Part shown: positions 40,631 through 49,641 of the stretch, one piece after another
Numbering within the stretch: position 1 is the first letter of the stretch
Layout: the number at the start of each line of letters is the position of its first letter
Assembly (NCBI GenBank): GCA_036677085.1
Contig: JAKFFI010000017.1
Location: 62,001 to 126,000, forward strand
Reading direction: 5' to 3'
Source: JAGPUQ01 sp036677085
GTDB taxonomy: Bacteria > Pseudomonadota > Gammaproteobacteria > Pseudomonadales > Porticoccaceae
DNA length: 64,000 nt
Made by a program: the position numbers and the translations under genes
Notes under the pieces: model-generated
Told to the model about the DNA's origin: nothing
Databases searched by the model: none
What the model saw: only the letters and a program-made list of their open reading frames with translations

Positions 40631-40750
40631 CATGGATGTTGCAGCGCAAGTGCGTCCCAACTCTACATCAATGCGCGGCGGCTGCATAAACCGCCTCTCA
40701 ACCAGCCGCCGCATCGCTCGATATCAGGCCAATCGACCGAACGTTCAAGC

Positions 40751-40792
40751 AGCCTAGGCGCCGGGATCGGACCGGGGCTTGATGCGCATCAA
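40751..40792 (-). promoter_or_regulatory. FNR/Anr box upstream of hsp20
   Basis: TTGATGCGCATCAA at 40779-40792 is a perfect FNR/Anr palindrome, part of a longer 16-base palindrome. On the minus strand a -10-like TAGGCT lies at 40756-40751, 32 bases centre to centre, the same geometry as at the ccoNOQP promoter. It sits 176 bases upstream of hsp20 and downstream of the GroEL stop. Confidence 0.65.
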
Positions 40793-40810
40793 GACCGGGA
40801 GTGAAAGCGC

Positions 40811-42430
40811 CTACATTTCCGGCGCCGGACCGGCCCCCGGTGGCTCTTTTTCCGGAATCTCGGTCATGGTCGCTTCGGTGAGCAGCAGCACGCTCGCCAC
40901 CGACACGGCATTTTCGAGCGCTATCCGTACCACCTTGGTGGGATCGACAATGCCGGCCTGCAACAGATCGACGTATTCCTTGCGCGCGGCGTCGAAGCCG
41001 ATGGCCCCTTCACTATTGAGCATGGCATTCACCACCACACCGCCGTCCACTGCCGAGTTCTCGGCGATCTGGCGGGCCGGGGCTTCCAGAGCACGGCGCA
41101 AAATCTGCAGCCCGGTACGTTCGTCGCCCTCGGCCAAGGCCTCTTCGCGCGCCACCTCCGCGACGGCGCGCAGCAATGCCAGCCCCGCGCCCGGCACTAT
41201 GCCCTCGGCCACCGCGGCCTTGGTGGCGGAAATGGCGTCGTCCAGCGCCTCCTTCTTCGATTTCATCTCGGCCTCGGAAGGCGCGCCGACCCGGATCACG
41301 GCGACACCGCCGGCCAGCTTGGCCAGGCGCTCCTCGAGCTTTTCCCGATCGTAGTCACTGGTGGTCTTGTCGATCTGGTGGCGGATCTGATTCACCCGCG
41401 CGGCGATGGCCTGCCGGTCGCCGGCCCCGCCGATGATGGTGGTCTGGTCCTTGTCGATCACGACGCGCTCGGCATGCCCCAATTGGTCCAGTTGCACGTC
41501 TTCGAGCTTGATGCCCAACTCTTCGGTAACCACCTGGCCGGCGGTCAGCACCGCGATGTCCTGCAGCATCTCCTTGCGGCGGTCGCCGAAACCCGGCGCC
41601 TTCACGGCGCAACTGCGCAGGACCGCGCGGAGCTGGTTGACGATCAGGCCGGCGAGCGCTTCGCCCTCGACATCCTCGGCAATGAACAGGATTGGTCGGC
41701 CGGTCTTGGCGACCTGTTCGAGCAAAGGCAGCAGATCCTTGAGGCCGCCGATCTTGCGGTCGCACAGCAGCACATAGACGTCCTCCAGCACCGCCTCCAT
41801 TTTTTCGGCATTGGTGATGAAATAGGGCGAGATATAACCGCGGTCGAACTGCATGCCCTCGACCACATCGAGGACAGTCTCGGTGGTCTTGGATTCCTCC
41901 ACCGTGATGACGCCCTCGCCGCCGACCTTCTCCATGGCCTCGGCCACCAACTCGCCGATCGCGGGGTCGTTGTGGGCCGCGATGGTCGCCACCTGCGCCT
42001 TTTCGAGTCGGGTCTGCACGGGCCGCGACAGGGCGCGCAGCGCCGCGACGGCCACCTTGAGCCCGCGGTCGAGGCCGCGCTTGAGATCGATCGCGCTCGC
42101 TCCGGCCACCGCGTTGCGGATGCCATCGGCGAGGATCGCATGGGCGAGGATGGTCGAAGTCGAGGTGCCGTCGCCGACCGCCTCACCGGTCTTCTCCGCT
42201 GCCTGACGCAGCATGCGCGCGCCGAGATCCTCCTCCGGATCCTCAAGCTCGGTCTCCCGGGCGATGGTGACGCCGTCGTTGCAGACCAGCGGAACGCCCC
42301 ACTTCTTCTGGATCAATACGGACTTGGATTTGGGTCCGAGCGTGATGCGCACCGCGTCGGCAAGCTGGGTCGCGCCGCGCAGAATCTTGTCGCGGGCCTG
42401 GGAACGGAACAGGATTTTCTTGGAAGTCAT
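40811..42430 (-). CDS. Stand-alone GroEL-family chaperonin (diverged paralogue)
   Basis: A 539-residue group I chaperonin. ATP-site text is recognisable but altered: NDGVTIARETELEDPEEDL, GDGTSTSTILAHAI (the usual form is GDGTTTATVLAQAI) and GIVPGAGLALLRA. The catalytic aspartates in GDGT and DDAIS are retained. The usual Gly-Gly-Met C-terminal tail is replaced by EIPEKEPPGAGPAPEM, and no groES lies beside it. This fits an extra, specialised GroEL and not the housekeeping copy. The ATG at 42430 is chosen over one four codons upstream because of the GGGGAACC site. It is flanked by hsp20 and a divergent P-type ATPase. Confidence 0.88.
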   Translation of the reverse strand: MTSKKILFRSQARDKILRGATQLADAVRITLGPKSKSVLIQKKWGVPLVCNDGVTIARETELEDPEEDLGARMLRQAAEKTGEAVGDGTSTSTILAHAILADGIRNAVAGASAIDLKRGLDRGLKVAVAALRALSRPVQTRLEKAQVATIAAHNDPAIGELVAEAMEKVGGEGVITVEESKTTETVLDVVEGMQFDRGYISPYFITNAEKMEAVLEDVYVLLCDRKIGGLKDLLPLLEQVAKTGRPILFIAEDVEGEALAGLIVNQLRAVLRSCAVKAPGFGDRRKEMLQDIAVLTAGQVVTEELGIKLEDVQLDQLGHAERVVIDKDQTTIIGGAGDRQAIAARVNQIRHQIDKTTSDYDREKLEERLAKLAGGVAVIRVGAPSEAEMKSKKEALDDAISATKAAVAEGIVPGAGLALLRAVAEVAREEALAEGDERTGLQILRRALEAPARQIAENSAVDGGVVVNAMLNSEGAIGFDAARKEYVDLLQAGIVDPTKVVRIALENAVSVASVLLLTEATMTEIPEKEPPGAGPAPEM

Positions 42431-42640
42431 ATGGTTCCCCACGCTGAGTAGGAGGAATACGCTGACCGACTATGACCAAGGATCGGGGAGGCTGCCAGTG
42501 CAATATTGTGATTTGCGACAAGCGGCGGTGGATTTCAGCTCCGCGATCAGCCGGACGCTCCTTGTTGCCCGGCTCGATACCGACGTCCGCCGCATGAATT
42601 TTCCTGATGACTCGCCGATTTGGCCGGAGTCGCCGCGCCC

Positions 42641-45355
42641 GTGAAACTGCCGCATCTCGATCCCGACGCGGCACTCGCCAGTCTTGGCAGCGGTCGGGAC
42701 GGTCTCAACATGGCCGAAGCCCGCCGCCGTCTGGCCGAATACGGACCCAATGTGCTCGAAGCGGTGGCGCGGGAGCGGCTCTGGTGGCGCTTTGCGCGCG
42801 AACTCGGGCATTTCTTCGCGCTGGTGCTGTGGGTTGCCGCGGCGCTGGCCTTTTTCGCCGAGTGGCGCCAGCCCGGGCAGGGCATGGCCCTGCTGGGCTA
42901 TGCCATCGTCGCGGTGATCCTGCTCAACGCCGTCTTTTCCTTCTGGCAGGAATACCGCGCCGAGCGGGCGCTCGCCGCGCTGCGGGCGCTGCTGCCGCCC
43001 CGGGTGCGGGTGCGGCGGGAGGGCAAGGTGTGGGAGGTGGCCGCCGCCGAACTGGTGCCGGGTGATCTCGTCCTGCTCGGTGACGGCGATGCGGTGCCGG
43101 CCGACTGCCGGCTGATCGAGGCGTTCGCGCTGCGCGTCGACAACGCGACCCTGACCGGCGAATCCGTCCCCCAGCCGCGCACTGCCGCAGCCACGCCGAC
43201 AGACGATCCGCTGCGGGCCGGCAATCTGGTGCTGGCCGGCACCACGCTGGTCGCCGGCGAGGGGGTGGCGGTGGTGTTCGCCACCGCCATGCACAGCGAG
43301 TTCGGCAAGATCGCCCGCCTCACCCAGAGCGCGGACGCGGTACTGTCGCCCCTGCAACAGGAAATCCGCCGCCTGTCGCGCTGGATCGCGGTGCTGGCCA
43401 CCGGAGTGGGGACGGTGTTCTTTGCCGTCGGGATGGCGCTCGGCCTGCCGTTCTGGGCCAACTTCGCCTTTGCCATCGGCATCATCGTGGCCAATGTGCC
43501 CGAGGGGCTGCTGCCCACCGTGACCCTGGCGCTGGCCATGGCGACCCAGCGCATGGCGCGGCGCAACGCGCTGGTGCGCCATCTGCCGGCGATCGAAACC
43601 CTGGGTGCCGCCACTGTCATCCTCACCGACAAGACGGGTACCCTCACCTGCAACCGGATGGCGGCGCGGCGGCTGTATTTACTGGATAACCGTCTGGCGG
43701 AAGGCGCTCTGCCGGATGACGGGGATTGCAGCATCGACCAACTGGCCGACGACGCCGCGCTGCGCGCGGTTGCACGCCCGCTGCTCGAAACGGCGCTCTG
43801 CTGCCACGAGCTGAACCGGGTGCAGGGCGATAACGGCCCGCGCTGGCGCGGCGATCCCACCGAAGTCGCTTTGGTGGAGCTGGCGCAGCCGCTGCTCGGC
43901 GCCTGGCAGGCCGGGGCGAGAAGCGACGCACTGCCCTTCGACAGCGAGCGTCGGCGCCAGTCCGTGGTATGCGGCGCAGGGACGCAGCGTCTGCTGTACT
44001 GCAAGGGCGCGCTGGAGGTGGTGTTGCCGCTGTGTCGGCAGTGGCAGCGCGCCGGGGGGCCGGTTGCACTGAGTGCCACCGACCGGGCGCGGATCCTGGC
44101 CGCCGAACAGCGCCTGGCGGACCAGGGGCTGCGGGTTCTGGCGTTCGCGTGGCGGCCGCTCCCACAAGAGACGGAACGAGATGGCTGGGAGCAGGAGCTC
44201 ATCTTCGCCGGACTGGTGGGCCTCGAAGATCCCCCGCGTCCGGAGGTGCCCGACGCCGTGTTGCGCTGCCGCGAAGCCGGCATCCGCGTCATCATGTGCA
44301 CCGGCGATCACCCGCACACGGCGCTCGCCATCGCCCGTGAAATCGGCCTGGTGCAGGGCAGCGACGCGCGGGTGGTGACCGGCGAGGCACTGCGTCACCT
44401 GTCGCCCACCCAGCTCCAGTTGTTGCTGGATCAGCCGCAACTGATCTTTGCCCGGGTGGGTGCGGACCAGAAAATGGCGCTGGTGGAAGCACTCAAGGCC
44501 AAGGGCGAGGTGGTAGCGGTGACCGGCGACGGCGTCAACGACGCCCCGGCGCTGCGCAGCGCCCACATCGGCATCGCCATGGGCCAGACCGGCACCGACG
44601 TGGCGCGGGCGGCGGCCGATCTCGTCCTGCTCGACGACAACTTCGCCAGCGTGGTGGCGGCGGTGGAGGAGGGTCGCGCGGTATTCGCCAACATCCGCAA
44701 GTTCCTCACCTACATCCTCACCTCGAACATCCCGGAGATCGTTCCCTACCTGGCCTTCGTGCTGTTCCGCATCCCGCTGCCGCTCACCGTGGTACAGATC
44801 CTCGCCGTGGATCTGGGTACCGATTTGCTGCCGGCGCTGGCGCTGGGGGCCGAGCCGCCCGCTGCCGATACGATGCGCCAACCGCCGCGCCCGCGCCGCG
44901 AGCGGTTGGTGAATCTGCCGCTGATACTGCGCGCCTACGGTTTTCTCGGCTTGCTGGAGGCCGCCGCCGCCATGGCGGCGTTTTTCTTTGTGCTCGATAG
45001 CGGCGGCTGGCGCTACGGCGCGGCGTTCGACTGGCACGATCCGCTCTATCTGATGGCGACCACGGCCTGTCTCGCGGCCATCGTGCTCACCCAGGTCGCG
45101 AACCTGTTTTTGTGTCGCCATCCGCGCGCCTCCGCATTCAGCCTCGAGCTGCGCGGCAATCGCCTGCTGCTGTGGGGGGTGGCGGTCGAACTCCTGCTGC
45201 TGCTGGCCATCGTCTACACCCCCTGGGGGCAGCGCCTGTTCGGTACCGCTGCCCTGTCCTGGCCGGTGTGGCTGTTCGCGCTGCCGTTCCCGTTCGTGAT
45301 GATGGCCGCGGAGGAGATGCGCAAGGCGCTGATGCGGCGGTGGCACCAAGGCTGA
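42641..45355 (+). CDS. P2-type cation-transporting ATPase, Na,K/H,K-ATPase-like
   Basis: A P-type ATPase of about 904 residues. The phosphorylation motif DKTGTLTCNRM, the actuator TGES (NATLTGESVPQ), and the hinge GDGVNDAPALRSA are intact. The fourth helix, GIIVANVPEGLLPTVTLAL, followed by MARRNALVRHLPAIETLGA, closely resembles the animal Na,K-ATPase (P2C) type and not the bacterial Ca2+ pumps. The C-terminal six-helix domain has VDLGTDLLPALALGAEPP and an RLVNLPLILRAYGF segment, also P2C-like. It probably moves Na+, K+ or H+. Start is uncertain: GTG at 42641 has a weak site, and a TTG at 42620 is in frame. Confidence 0.88.
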   Translation: MKLPHLDPDAALASLGSGRDGLNMAEARRRLAEYGPNVLEAVARERLWWRFARELGHFFALVLWVAAALAFFAEWRQPGQGMALLGYAIVAVILLNAVFSFWQEYRAERALAALRALLPPRVRVRREGKVWEVAAAELVPGDLVLLGDGDAVPADCRLIEAFALRVDNATLTGESVPQPRTAAATPTDDPLRAGNLVLAGTTLVAGEGVAVVFATAMHSEFGKIARLTQSADAVLSPLQQEIRRLSRWIAVLATGVGTVFFAVGMALGLPFWANFAFAIGIIVANVPEGLLPTVTLALAMATQRMARRNALVRHLPAIETLGAATVILTDKTGTLTCNRMAARRLYLLDNRLAEGALPDDGDCSIDQLADDAALRAVARPLLETALCCHELNRVQGDNGPRWRGDPTEVALVELAQPLLGAWQAGARSDALPFDSERRRQSVVCGAGTQRLLYCKGALEVVLPLCRQWQRAGGPVALSATDRARILAAEQRLADQGLRVLAFAWRPLPQETERDGWEQELIFAGLVGLEDPPRPEVPDAVLRCREAGIRVIMCTGDHPHTALAIAREIGLVQGSDARVVTGEALRHLSPTQLQLLLDQPQLIFARVGADQKMALVEALKAKGEVVAVTGDGVNDAPALRSAHIGIAMGQTGTDVARAAADLVLLDDNFASVVAAVEEGRAVFANIRKFLTYILTSNIPEIVPYLAFVLFRIPLPLTVVQILAVDLGTDLLPALALGAEPPAADTMRQPPRPRRERLVNLPLILRAYGFLGLLEAAAAMAAFFFVLDSGGWRYGAAFDWHDPLYLMATTACLAAIVLTQVANLFLCRHPRASAFSLELRGNRLLLWGVAVELLLLLAIVYTPWGQRLFGTAALSWPVWLFALPFPFVMMAAEEMRKALMRRWHQG

Positions 45356-45436
45356 CCGGCGGATCATCGGCTGCGCCGGGACGACATGACCGCCGATACC
45401 CCGAACCCCGCCCGAGCGGCTAGAATAGCCCTCGCC

Positions 45437-46792
45437 ATGACCTCGCAATCGACCCGACCTCGTACATCTGCCCGCACCTCGGCGAGATTCGTCTGGCTTG
45501 CGCTGCTGATGCTGGAACTGTCCGGCTGCGCCGGCTGGATCGAGACCAAAATCCCGGAAGAAGAACTGGCGCCCGCGCCGCCGCCGGAACCCTTTCTGCT
45601 CCACACCTTTCCGATCGACGCCAGGACCGAGGTCATCGGCCGCTTGCACTACACCCGCGTACAGGGCGAGCAGACGCTGCTCGATATCGCCCGTGCCTAC
45701 GACCTCGGCTATGACGAGATCGTCAGCGCCAATCCCGGTGTCGATCCCTGGACGCCCGAGCAGGGCGAGCGGGTGTTGCTGCCCACCGCCCATGTGCTGC
45801 CCGACGCGCCCCGCGAGGGCGTGGTCATCAACCTCGCCGCGCGCCGGCTGTTTTACTATCCAGCGGTCGCCAAGGGCGCACCCCGCACCGTGATCACGCA
45901 CCCGATCGGTATCGGTCGCGAGGGCTGGTCCACGCCGCTCGGCCGCACCCAGGTGGCCAAAAAGCACGCCGCGCCGGCCTGGACCGTGCCGGCTTCGATC
46001 CGCCGCGAGCATGCTGCCCAGGGCGATCCGCTCCCCGCAGTGGTACCGGCCGGACCGGACAACCCCCTCGGCAGCCATGCCCTGCGCCTGGGTTGGTCGA
46101 GTATTCTGATCCACGGCACCAACAAGCCGGCCGGTATCGGCCTGCGTGTCAGCCACGGCTGCATCCAGCTCTATCCGGAAGACATCGCGCCCCTGTTCGC
46201 GGCGGTGCCGGTGGGCACAGCGGTCACCGTGGTCGATCAACCCTATCTGGCCGGAGTCGGCCCGGACGGCTTGGTGCTGGAGGCGCACACCGCGGCGACC
46301 GCCGCCGGCAGCAAGGCCGGCGCCGCTGCGGTGAAGCGGGTCGTCAAGGCGGCCCAAGCCCGCCAGCGTCCCGCAGACCGGGTCGCGGTGGACCTGGAGC
46401 GGGCACAGGCCGACGCCGCCCGTCGCACCGGCTATCCGGTGCCGATCGAGGTCGGCGCGCCCGACGCCGCGCTGTACCTTGCCGAGGTGCCCGCCGCACC
46501 GCTCTTGTCTACCCCGGACCCGGCGCCGCTGCCCGAAGACGGCGACTGGTATGTCGATCTCGGCAACTTCAAGTCCGAACTCGGCGCACGTCGGCTGACC
46601 GCCATGCTCGCCCACCAGGGTCCGCCCATCCCGGCCCAGCGCATGGCGCAGGGCCGGCAATACCGGGTGCTGGCCGGCCCCTACCCCACGCGGGCGGCGG
46701 CAACCGTGGCCGCCAAACGCATCGCGCGCGACCTCGACGAAACCGGCACGGCGATACGGCTCCCGCAGTTGGCCGACGCAACCCCGCGCTAG
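45437..46792 (+). CDS. L,D-transpeptidase lipoprotein with C-terminal SPOR domain
   Basis: A 451-residue secreted protein. It has a lipoprotein signal ending in the lipobox LSGC, a LysM-like segment (TRVQGEQTLLDIARAYDLGYDEIVSANPG broken into its two helices), and a YkuD catalytic domain with the active site ILIHGTNKP and VSHGCIQLYPED, the Cys near residue 240. An Ala-rich linker leads to a SPOR peptidoglycan-binding domain (WYVDLGNFKSELGARR to the end). It should form 3-3 crosslinks or attach proteins to peptidoglycan. The ATG at 45437 is preferred over 45386 since the signal peptide starts there. The SPOR domain on an L,D-transpeptidase is less usual. Confidence 0.9.
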   Translation: MTSQSTRPRTSARTSARFVWLALLMLELSGCAGWIETKIPEEELAPAPPPEPFLLHTFPIDARTEVIGRLHYTRVQGEQTLLDIARAYDLGYDEIVSANPGVDPWTPEQGERVLLPTAHVLPDAPREGVVINLAARRLFYYPAVAKGAPRTVITHPIGIGREGWSTPLGRTQVAKKHAAPAWTVPASIRREHAAQGDPLPAVVPAGPDNPLGSHALRLGWSSILIHGTNKPAGIGLRVSHGCIQLYPEDIAPLFAAVPVGTAVTVVDQPYLAGVGPDGLVLEAHTAATAAGSKAGAAAVKRVVKAAQARQRPADRVAVDLERAQADAARRTGYPVPIEVGAPDAALYLAEVPAAPLLSTPDPAPLPEDGDWYVDLGNFKSELGARRLTAMLAHQGPPIPAQRMAQGRQYRVLAGPYPTRAAATVAAKRIARDLDETGTAIRLPQLADATPR

Positions 46793-47047
46793 CCTGCATC
46801 GCCTCAGGCCCGCTCAGGCAGCAGTGCCGCTATCCCCCGGCCCGATGGCCGCTCGCACCCACCGGGCACCAGTTCGGGGCGATCGGCGGAGACCGTCGTG
46901 TCAGGGTTGCCTATCGAGGTGGTGCGGGCGTTAGACTCGGCCGTGGCCTCAGCGTCACGCGACGGCGCCGGAGTCGTTTACAGGCATCCCCGCCTGGGCT
47001 AGCATCCGCGGCGATCCACCCTGCCGCCCGTATCGCGAGACCCCCTG

Positions 47048-47644
47048 ATGTCCGTCGAACCGAATCGCCGCCTGGAGCCGTTACCGACCCTGATTTTTTC
47101 CACGCGCTGGCTGCAATTGCCGCTGTATCTGGGCCTTATCGCTGCCCAGGGTGTCTATGTGATCCTGTTTGTGAAGGAGTTATGGCATCTCATCATGGGC
47201 GCCATGGATCTGGGCGAGCAGGAAGTCATGCTGATCGTGCTGGCGCTGATCGATGTGGTGATGATTTCCAATCTGCTGGTGATGGTGATCATCGGCGGCT
47301 ACGAGACCTTCGTCTCGCGGTTGGGACTCCAGGGCCATCCCGATCAGCCCGAATGGTTGTCCCATGTGAATGCTTCGGTGCTCAAGGTGAAGCTCGCGAT
47401 GGCGATCATCGGGATCTCCTCCATTCATCTGCTGAAAACCTTTATCGAGGCGGGTTCGTTGGGCGCCCTGCCGTCCTGCGCGACAGTGGCAGCCGGCATG
47501 AAATGCGCAACCACCACCGAAACCGGGGTGATGTGGCAAACCATCATCCACATGGCGTTCATCGTCTCGGCGCTGGGCATTGCCTGGACCGACAAGGTCA
47601 TGCAGGGCACCGTGCCGCGCGCCATCCACCACCACAATTCCTAG
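47048..47644 (+). CDS. yqhA: YqhA/UPF0114 family inner-membrane protein
   Basis: A 198-residue membrane protein of the TIGR00645 type. Four helices are visible (LPLYLGLIAAQGVYVILFV, MLIVLALIDVVMISNLLVMVIIGGYE, VKLAMAIIGISSIHLLKTFI and TIIHMAFIVSALGIAWTD, each shortened here). The conserved GGYETFVSRL loop is present. The E. coli homologue is YqhA; function is unknown. The gene is monocistronic, followed by a stem-loop terminator. The 255-base gap upstream holds no gene that can be supported. Confidence 0.92.
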   Translation: MSVEPNRRLEPLPTLIFSTRWLQLPLYLGLIAAQGVYVILFVKELWHLIMGAMDLGEQEVMLIVLALIDVVMISNLLVMVIIGGYETFVSRLGLQGHPDQPEWLSHVNASVLKVKLAMAIIGISSIHLLKTFIEAGSLGALPSCATVAAGMKCATTTETGVMWQTIIHMAFIVSALGIAWTDKVMQGTVPRAIHHHNS

Positions 47645-47645
47645 C

Positions 47646-47710
47646 ACCCGCGACCGCCAGTCATTCGCTCGGGTCGCGGGTTTCCCGCTCGGGCCGTGCG
47701 GGCGAGCGGG
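47646..47710 (+). terminator. Two stem-loops after yqhA
   Basis: A 10-bp perfect stem (ACCCGCGACC/GGTCGCGGGT, 16-base loop) at 47646-47681 begins one base after the yqhA stop and is followed by a short T-run. A second 8-bp stem (CCCGCTCG/CGAGCGGG) lies at 47684-47710. They separate yqhA from the convergent exbBD operon. Confidence 0.6.
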
Positions 47711-47768
47711 TCGCAGGGATTGCGGTCCTCGCAATACAGATCGGCCCCGATATCCCGGGGCGAAAACC

Positions 47769-48176
47769 CTATTCGACCGCCGTCATCACCGCGAGTTTGT
47801 CGATCCCGGCGCGCTGAATCACGGCCATGACCTTCGCAACACGCCCATAGCCGACACCGTTATCGGCATTCAGCTGCAGGTTCAGGTCCGGACTCGCGGC
47901 CTTGAGCTGTCTGAGGGTCGGATCTAGCGCGTCGAATGCGATCTCCTTCTGGTCGAGAAAGATACGACCGTCCCGTTCGATGGTCACGCTGGCCGAGCGC
48001 TTCACGTCCGGCGCGGCGGTGGCGACGGTCTTGGGCAGGGTGACCCGGACCGCGTTGTTGAGCAGCGGTGCGGTGACGATGAACACCACCAGCAGCACCA
48101 GCATCACGTCGACGAGGGGCGTCACATTGATCTCGCTCATCAGCGGATCGTCTTCACCCTGGGTATTGAATGCCAT
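47769..48176 (-). CDS. exbD: Biopolymer transport protein ExbD
   Basis: A 135-residue ExbD/TolR protein. The single N-terminal helix contains the essential aspartate in INVTPLVDVMLVLLVVFIVT. The periplasmic domain follows (VRVTLPKTV to VMTAVE). With ExbB it converts proton motive force into movement for TonB-dependent uptake. It starts three bases after exbB. No tonB gene is in the window, so the partner is encoded elsewhere. Confidence 0.94.
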   Translation of the reverse strand: MAFNTQGEDDPLMSEINVTPLVDVMLVLLVVFIVTAPLLNNAVRVTLPKTVATAAPDVKRSASVTIERDGRIFLDQKEIAFDALDPTLRQLKAASPDLNLQLNADNGVGYGRVAKVMAVIQRAGIDKLAVMTAVE

Positions 48177-48179
48177 GTT

Positions 48180-48833
48180 TCATGCCTTCCCGGCCGGAGC
48201 GGAACCATCGCTGGGCAGCGCCACTTCCACAAAGTCGGTGGCAAAGCCATCGAGTGCGGCGGTGGCCATGCGTTGACGGCGCAGCAGGATGTTGTAGGCC
48301 ACTACCGCCGGAATCGCCACCGCGATGCCGATGGCGGTGGCGATCAACGCCTCGCCGATCGGACCCGCCACCACGTCGATGCTGGCCGTGCCCGCGCGGG
48401 AGATATCCTGCAGCGCATGGCGGATACCCCAGACGGTGCCGAACAGTCCCACAAAGGGCGCGGTGCTCCCGATGCTCGCGAGCCAGGGCAGCCCCGCCTC
48501 CATGATCTGCCGCTCGCGCCGTAACTGGGCGCGCAAGGCGCGCTCCAGACGTTCGCGCGGGTTGCCTTGCTGGGCAAGGTTATGCACGCCGGCCCTTGCG
48601 TGAAGCGTGGCGAGTCCCGCCTGGGCCACCCGCGCGGCGGGACCGGAAAACCGCGCTTGGACCGCACCGAGATCCGCGGCCGCCCAGAACGCCCGGATAA
48701 AGGCGCGATTGCGCGTGGCCGCGCCCAAGTGTTGCAGGATTTTCACCGGGATGATGGTCCAGCACACGACCGAGAACGCAATCAGCAGCAGCAGGGTGGC
48801 ATTAACGATCGTCGATGAGGCAGCTCCAAACAT
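48180..48833 (-). CDS. exbB: Biopolymer transport protein ExbB (MotA/TolQ/ExbB family)
   Basis: A 217-residue proton-channel subunit with three helices: one near the N-terminus (NATLLLLIAFSVVCWTII), and two in the conserved C-terminal region (LASIGSTAPFVGLFGTVWGI and LIATAIGIAVAIPAVVAYN). The GLFGTVWGI and the Glu in GPIGEALIATA match the family. It pairs with exbD directly downstream. A putative sigma-70 promoter starts only about 12 bases upstream of the ATG, leaving little room for a ribosome site. Confidence 0.93.
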   Translation of the reverse strand: MFGAASSTIVNATLLLLIAFSVVCWTIIPVKILQHLGAATRNRAFIRAFWAAADLGAVQARFSGPAARVAQAGLATLHARAGVHNLAQQGNPRERLERALRAQLRRERQIMEAGLPWLASIGSTAPFVGLFGTVWGIRHALQDISRAGTASIDVVAGPIGEALIATAIGIAVAIPAVVAYNILLRRQRMATAALDGFATDFVEVALPSDGSAPAGKA

Positions 48834-48850
48834 GTGTGCCGGCCGGCTTT

Positions 48851-48879
48851 ATTATGAAAGACGGGCTACTGTAACCCAA
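48851..48879 (-). promoter_or_regulatory. Putative exbBD promoter
   Basis: On the minus strand TTGGGT (48879-48874) and CATAAT (48856-48851) are separated by exactly 17 bases, a sigma-70-like arrangement with one good -10 box and a weak -35. Transcription would start near 48845, just before the exbB ATG. Confidence 0.45.
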
Positions 48880-48893
48880 GCGGTGATCGGCGT

Positions 48894-49081
48894 TCCATCT
48901 TGCAGGCGCGCGCCTTGCGTTGGGAAGTGAAGCTGACGAACGCCTACCGCGTGACCGGACAGAAGCAGCGCTGTATCCGCGAATTCTGCTACGCAGCAGA
49001 CAGCTGGAATCGCAAGCGCCGTTATTTGCCAAACCAACGCGCCCGACAGCACATCAGGCGAAAAACGGTGAAATATCCGGG
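48894..49081 (+). mobile_element. IS fragment (IS1380-like transposase piece) ending in a 70-bp repeat
   Basis: The plus-strand frame reads ALRWEVKLTNAYRVTGQ, then KQRCIREFCYAADSWNRKRR, which resembles the catalytic-core strand of IS1380-family transposases. It is joined abruptly to a 70-base segment (49012-49081) that is 94% identical to 54125-54194. On the minus strand that segment starts CCCGGATATTTCACCG, a plausible IS terminus. Most of the element is missing, so it is inactive. The family name is from memory of the protein pattern and needs checking. Confidence 0.5.
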
Positions 49082-49641
49082 CCAATCTCTGTGTTTTGTT
49101 CATCCTGTCCACGTCCTCGGGTATCCCGACAACCCGACAGCAAAGCGCTGTCGAGTCCAAAGTTTGCGCGTTTGTTGCCCGACACTGTGCGGCGCCGAAT
49201 ACAGCCGGATTGCTGCGCATGCCATCGCACCTCTGGCGATTTAGCGAACTACAGCCATTCATTATTAAGTACCGCGCCCAGATGACCCCTCGCCCGCGAC
49301 CTGCGTGCCCGCCAGCGTGTCCTGCACCCACACACTGGCTATCTGAGTACGGCAGCGTACAGACGTTGGCCACCCTCGCCGCTATCTTGTGAACTTGTGC
49401 CGACAGTTGTAACTGTGTCGACGCCGCACTCAGGCGATAGTCGCAGTCGTCGTCCCTGAGATGATCCTGAACAAGCCACCGAAACCAAACCCGAGCGGCG
49501 TTAGTGGAAAAACCGTCGCGCCAAAATTGGTGTGCCACCGCGGTCTGTCTTTCGGTCCATTCCCCGCAAGACAGCGGCCGGAGGCCCTGCGCAGAACCGC
49601 CGACAGCAACCATGAAACCCCAAGCCAACCGGAGAAAAATG
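49082..49641. other. 560-base gap with no supportable gene
   Basis: Between the IS fragment and csbD both strands hold only open frames of odd composition without ribosome sites or recognisable domains. Base composition is lower in GC than the flanks. It may contain the csbD promoter; none is clear by eye. Confidence 0.4.

Noticed and set aside
40604..40750. Sigma-32 promoter for hsp20
   Set aside because: CTTGCGC and CCATGT-like pieces occur but not with the required 13-14 base spacing.
42431..42640. CIRCE element upstream of groEL
   Set aside because: No TTAGCACTC inverted repeat is present in the intergenic region on either strand.
43679..46660. A minus-strand open frame of about 990 codons spanning the P-type ATPase and L,D-transpeptidase genes
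   Set aside because: It crosses two real plus-strand genes and has no recognisable domain or ribosome site.
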